DNA of 64,000 nucleotides from JAWKOK01 sp963698255 (lineage in GTDB: Bacteria; Chloroflexota; Anaerolineae; Caldilineales; Caldilineaceae). Below, piece after piece: positions 62,063 through 64,000 of the stretch. Within the stretch, counting starts at the first letter, position 1. The number at the start of each line of letters is the position of its first letter. The stretch is from NCBI GenBank assembly GCA_963698255.1, contig CAVOQD010000003.1:124001-188000 (forward strand), in the 5' to 3' direction. The notes beneath the pieces are model-generated. The model saw nothing but the letters and a program-made list of their open reading frames with translations, was not told where the DNA came from and searched no databases. Made by a program: the position numbers and the translations under genes.

Positions 62063-62184
62063 GTCACAGATGAACGCGGATGAAAAAATGATGTGCACAG
62101 ATGAATAACGGTTGCGATGAGATAGTTCGAGCAACCACAATTTTATCCGTGCCCCATCCGTACAAATCCGCGTTCATCTGTGAC
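62063..62184. repeat. CACAGATGAACGCGGAT-family palindrome
   Basis: GTCACAGATGAACGCGGAT (62063-62081) is inverted perfectly at 62166-62184. It sits between the HpcH/HpaI gene (stop 62207) and the aldo/keto reductase gene on the minus strand. A degenerate relative is present at 63075-63365. Confidence 0.75.
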
Positions 62185-62206
62185 AAAAAAACGATTCCCT
62201 CACACT

Positions 62207-63031
62207 CTAAATGGCGATCTCTTCCATCTCTTCGCCCTCTGCCGCACCCTCGACCGCGCCCTTGATGAAATCGAACTCGGTGCGCAGGGTGTTGCGGAAG
62301 GCGCTGATGTCGATGGAGTGGACGACCAGGTTGGCCCCCATCTTGGCCCAGCGGATCTCCTGAGTCATCGAGTCGCCGCCGTAGACGATGTGGATGCCCG
62401 CGCCCAGTCCGGCGGCGTGGGCTTTGGTGATGATCTCGTCCACAGCCTCGACGAAGATGGGATGGAAGTATTGGTCGGGCACGCCCAGGTTGCAGGTGAG
62501 ATCGTTGGGGCCGATGAGCACGGCGTCCAAGCCGGGGACGGCCAGAATCTCGTCCAGGTTGTCCATGGCCGCCCGGCTTTCGATGTTGACGATGGCCACG
62601 CTGTTGGCATTGCGCGCGGTCAGAAACTCCTCCACTTCCGGCTCCAGCGGCGCGACGCCGTTGAGTGCATCGTAGAGTTTCTTGCCCTTGAGCGGGCGAT
62701 ACTTGACCGCGCCCACCAGCGCACGCACCTGGTCGACAGTCTCGACGTAGGGGGCGATGACGCCCTGTGCGCCGCCGTCCAGCACCATGGCCGCCGCGTA
62801 GGGATCGGGGCTGGGGATGCGCACGATGGGGGCCATGCCGTTGGCCGCGTAGAGCTGGCACATCCACGAGAGCTTGTTGCGATCCTGGGCGATGTGTTCG
62901 GTGTCGATGAAGGCGAAGTCCAGCCCGATGGACGCGGCCGCGGCCGGCCACTTGGGCGATTCAGAGACGATCATCGTGCCGTAGACATGTTCACCATTGT
63001 GCAATTTCTCGCGCATTTCTCGGCCGTTCAT
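62207..63031 (-). CDS. HpcH/HpaI aldolase/citrate lyase family protein
   Basis: 274 residues, intact, ribosome-binding site GAGAGGAAT. MNGREMREKLHNGEHVYGTMI is typical. Landmarks: LDFAFIDTEHIAQDRNKLSW, PIVRIPSPDPYAAAMVLDGGAQGVIAPYVETV, SVAIVNIESRAAMDNLDEIL (metal-ligand Glu) and DAVLIGPNDLTCNLGVP (metal-ligand Asp in GPNDL). Class II Mg-dependent aldolase that cleaves 2-keto-3-deoxy sugar acids or 4-hydroxy-2-oxo acids to pyruvate plus an aldehyde. Next to aldo/keto reductase and D-2-hydroxyacid dehydrogenase genes on the same strand, a sugar-acid catabolic role is plausible. Confidence 0.9.
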   Translation of the reverse strand: MNGREMREKLHNGEHVYGTMIVSESPKWPAAAASIGLDFAFIDTEHIAQDRNKLSWMCQLYAANGMAPIVRIPSPDPYAAAMVLDGGAQGVIAPYVETVDQVRALVGAVKYRPLKGKKLYDALNGVAPLEPEVEEFLTARNANSVAIVNIESRAAMDNLDEILAVPGLDAVLIGPNDLTCNLGVPDQYFHPIFVEAVDEIITKAHAAGLGAGIHIVYGGDSMTQEIRWAKMGANLVVHSIDISAFRNTLRTEFDFIKGAVEGAAEGEEMEEIAI

Positions 63032-63393
63032 ATTGGATTCCTCTCGATCGTGGTAGATTGTTGTTCGTTTTTTTTTGCCACAGATGACTCAGATGCAAGA
63101 ATTGATTTCTGCCACAGATTCACACAGATTTTGTACGGATAGGACACAGATAATTTTGCCGCCACACTGGCCTTCTACACTCTGCCGGAAGATATCTGTG
63201 ATTATCAGGTGTTTATCTGTGGCCATCTGTGACGAATCTTTTGATTTTGCAGTAGAGTCACAGATGGGCACAGCTGGGATTTGATTTTTACGGATGACTG
63301 CGATGCAGAACAGGACTTATCCGTGAATATCAGTTTTTCATCTGTGTACATCTGTGGCAAATCTTCTATGTTCGGGCGATACGACAGCCTGGC
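63032..63393. repeat. Intergenic repeat block with CACAGATG units
   Basis: These 362 bases carry many short units around GCCACAGATGACTCAGATG, CACAGATT, ATCTGTG and TACGGATGA in both orientations. Clear inversions include CACAGAT/ATCTGTG pairs at both ends (about 63080-63100 and 63340-63360). They resemble the family at 62063. No gene is seen. Confidence 0.55.
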
Positions 63394-64000
63394 CTAAAAC
63401 CCCTGCTTCATGTCGATCTCATTGCGCAGCGGTCGCTCGCCGGCCAGGAAACGGTCCAGGTTTTCGACGAAGATGTCGAGAATGTGCTGGCGCTCGAACT
63501 GGGTGCCGCCGGCCACGTGGGGCGTGATCAGCAGGTTCTCCAGATCCCAGAGTTCGCTGTCTGCGGGCAGCGGCTCGGGCGTGAAGACATCCAGCGCGGC
63601 CGCGGCGATGCGCTTGCTGCGCAGCGCATCGGCCAGCGCGACCTGATCGATGATGCCGCCGCGCGACATGCCGACCAGCATGGCCGTCGGCTTCATGAGC
63701 GCCATCTGTTCGGCCCCGATCATGCCGTCGGTCTCCGGCGTGTGGGGCACGGTGACGACAACGTAGTCAGACTCGGCCAGCAGTTGGTCCAGTTTGTCCA
63801 GCCCCCAGAGTTCGTCGGCGAACTCGCCCGGATCGTTGGGGAAGAGATCGACGGCCACGACGCGCATGTCGAAGGCCGAGGCCCGCTTGGCCAGGGCACG
63901 GCCAAAGGCGCCGTAGCCGATGATGCCCATGGTGCTGCCGGTCAGCTCGACCAGCGGGGCGCGCACTTCCCACATGGAATAGCGACGGGCTTGCTGCTCG
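63394..64000 (-). CDS. D-isomer-specific 2-hydroxyacid dehydrogenase, N-terminus beyond the window
   Basis: The C-terminal 200 or so residues are visible. The NAD-binding loop GSTMGIIGYGAFGRALAKRA is followed by VVAVDLFPN, VTVPHTPETDGMIGAEQMALMKP, GMSRGGIIDQVALADALRSKRIAAAALDVFTPEPLP (Arg and Asp/Glu of the active site) and LLITPHVAGGTQFER (catalytic His). This is the typical order of D-lactate/glyoxylate/phosphoglycerate-dehydrogenase relatives. The frame is open to 64000 (EQQARRYSMWEVRAPL). It reduces 2-keto acids or oxidises D-2-hydroxy acids in the cytosol. Substrate unknown. Confidence 0.9.
   Translation of the reverse strand, partial: EQQARRYSMWEVRAPLVELTGSTMGIIGYGAFGRALAKRASAFDMRVVAVDLFPNDPGEFADELWGLDKLDQLLAESDYVVVTVPHTPETDGMIGAEQMALMKPTAMLVGMSRGGIIDQVALADALRSKRIAAAALDVFTPEPLPADSELWDLENLLITPHVAGGTQFERQHILDIFVENLDRFLAGERPLRNEIDMKQGF

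Overview
The window looks like a piece of a high-GC bacterial chromosome, most probably from the phylum Chloroflexota and plausibly Caldilinea-like. This is inferred from the gene mix and style: corrinoid proteins with uroporphyrinogen-decarboxylase-type methyltransferases, a tandem Ig-repeat exoprotein, an AAR-like reductase and abundant intergenic palindromes. No marker gene proves it. There is no rRNA, tRNA, CRISPR array, prophage or intact insertion sequence that I can see. About half of the genes, including highly conserved ones (fhs, tex, a DEAD-box helicase), are broken by single-base frameshifts. Several of these map to short homopolymers, so base-calling indels are a better explanation than decay. 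I therefore annotate each broken gene as one span and give the breakpoints.

Layout. 0-4.2 kb: adenine deaminase (5' end outside the window), a secreted protein, an AlkZ-related protein in an AT-richer patch, and a nucleoside hydrolase. 4.5-11 kb (minus): one exported protein of about 2,160 residues with 18 Ig-like repeats and a GEVED-like domain. 11.4-15.3 kb (plus): PhyH dioxygenase, an unusual fused acyl-ACP-reductase-like protein, and a universal stress protein. 15.3-22.8 kb (minus): UroD-family protein, DEAD-box helicase with a structured leader, SDR/DinB, thioredoxin-like protein, and a corrinoid protein with its UroD-type methyltransferase. 23-25.3 kb: tex. 25.4-29.9 kb (minus): UDP-glucose pyrophosphorylase, gamma-glutamyltransferase, and a second corrinoid protein.

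29.2-41 kb is the most coherent block. It holds a corrinoid protein, formate-THF ligase (fhs), MetF, an AcsE-like methyl-THF:corrinoid methyltransferase and MetV, all on the minus strand. Divergently transcribed from these is a complete four-gene OpuC/OsmF-type glycine-betaine ABC importer. Together they suggest import of a methylated osmolyte and movement of its methyl groups through corrinoid and tetrahydrofolate towards formate. The demethylase itself is not proven; UroD-family or distant proteins are candidates.

41-49 kb: YhdH-type reductase, SDR and lipid kinase (plus), then an ADHFE1-like alcohol dehydrogenase, a Gfo/Idh/MocA oxidoreductase, another UroD-family gene and aldose epimerase. 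49-57 kb: a GluR0-like ligand-gated potassium channel, two SulP anion transporters around a small membrane protein, an M28 peptidase and dodecin. 57-64 kb: a fused molybdenum hydroxylase, DedA protein, aldo/keto reductase, HpcH/HpaI aldolase and a D-2-hydroxyacid dehydrogenase cut by the window end.

The intergenic DNA is unusually rich in dispersed palindromic repeats. The clearest is a 148-bp CTAG-bounded element whose two copies each supply the TAG stop codon of the neighbouring gene. Other families (CCGCGGATT, CCACGAAGGG, CACAGATGAACGCGGAT, TGTAGGGACATGGCATTC) recur throughout.
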